NCBI GenBank assembly: GCA_042091375.1
Contig: JBELHO010000052.1
Coordinates: 1 to 23,402 of the forward strand
From: JBELHO01 sp042091375
GTDB lineage: Bacteria > Pseudomonadota > Gammaproteobacteria > Enterobacterales > Alteromonadaceae
Direction of reading: 5' to 3'
DNA: 23,402 nt
Made by a program: the position numbers and the translations under genes. Positions 23,211 to 23,402 of this stretch are shown piece by piece. Below the pieces are notes generated by a model, which worked only from the letters and a program-made list of their open reading frames with translations, did not search any database and was not told the DNA's origin. How positions within the stretch are numbered: the stretch's first letter is position 1; the number at the start of each line of letters is the position of its first letter.

Positions 23211-23402
23211 ACAAATCCCTATTTAGAGTCAAAGTTATATTAGTTGTAACTGCTGGTACTAAGTTACTGTTTTATAATTCTATATAAGTTAGGATAGTAT
23301 AACAGTCAGTCAATAAAAACTATCGATATAAAAGTTATTATTGCGAAAACAACAAACGACTGAATGTTTTTTCTTAAAATAAGCAAATTTTTTTGGCTAG
23401 TG

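Noticed and set aside
1..23402. Mobile elements, CRISPR arrays, tRNAs, pseudogenes or phage-defence systems
   Set aside because: No terminal repeats with transposase, no regularly spaced repeats, no tRNA cloverleaf and no disrupted frames were found; the region is ordinary chromosomal metabolism.

Overview
The window reads as chromosomal DNA of a marine gammaproteobacterium of the Alteromonadales type (Colwellia/Thalassotalea-like; inferred from moderate-to-low GC, gene content and protein style, not from a marker gene). No mobile element, CRISPR array, tRNA or broken gene was seen, and the DNA is densely coding.

Left edge (1-747): a strong rrn-type P1 promoter on the minus strand fires out of the window, so an rRNA operon probably begins just beyond position 1. 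Next to it lies gmhB (heptose bisphosphate phosphatase), the same neighbour that rrnH has in E. coli.

877-7369 (minus strand) holds icmF, acuI, a 3-hydroxyisobutyryl-CoA hydrolase-like gene and an SDR dehydrogenase. icmF encodes the single-chain adenosylcobalamin isobutyryl-CoA mutase with its own G-protein chaperone. The four genes handle branched and short acyl-CoAs (isobutyryl-, acryloyl/methacryloyl- and 3-hydroxyacyl-CoA). A divergent AraC-family regulator (7627-8496) faces them across an AT-rich region that contains a perfect 26-bp inverted repeat and a 10-bp direct repeat.

8549-10302 (minus strand) holds an unrecognised small protein and an acetyl-CoA acetyltransferase. The thiolase is divergent from a leucine/isovalerate degradation operon at 10594-19162: liuR, liuA, liuB, liuC, liuD, liuE, then both subunits of a 3-oxoacid CoA-transferase. 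Two matching 16-bp palindromes (TTTACG-N4-CGTAAA) in the divergent region are the likely LiuR operators. Together these genes take isovaleryl-CoA to 3-methylcrotonyl-CoA, 3-methylglutaconyl-CoA and HMG-CoA. HMG-CoA is split to acetyl-CoA and acetoacetate, which is activated to acetoacetyl-CoA and cleaved to two acetyl-CoA. An intrinsic terminator closes the operon.

19163-19960: after that terminator comes a separate short unit made of a promoter candidate, a cyclic-di-GMP-I (GEMM-I) riboswitch, a small secreted protein resembling DUF3718, and a strong terminator. This is the most striking non-coding element in the window.

20057-23210: a patatin-like phospholipase on the plus strand converges with a CPA2-family (KefB/KefC-like) cation:proton antiporter carrying RCK domains on the minus strand. 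I see nothing convincing in 23211-23402 beyond the antiporter's ribosome binding site and AT-rich upstream DNA.
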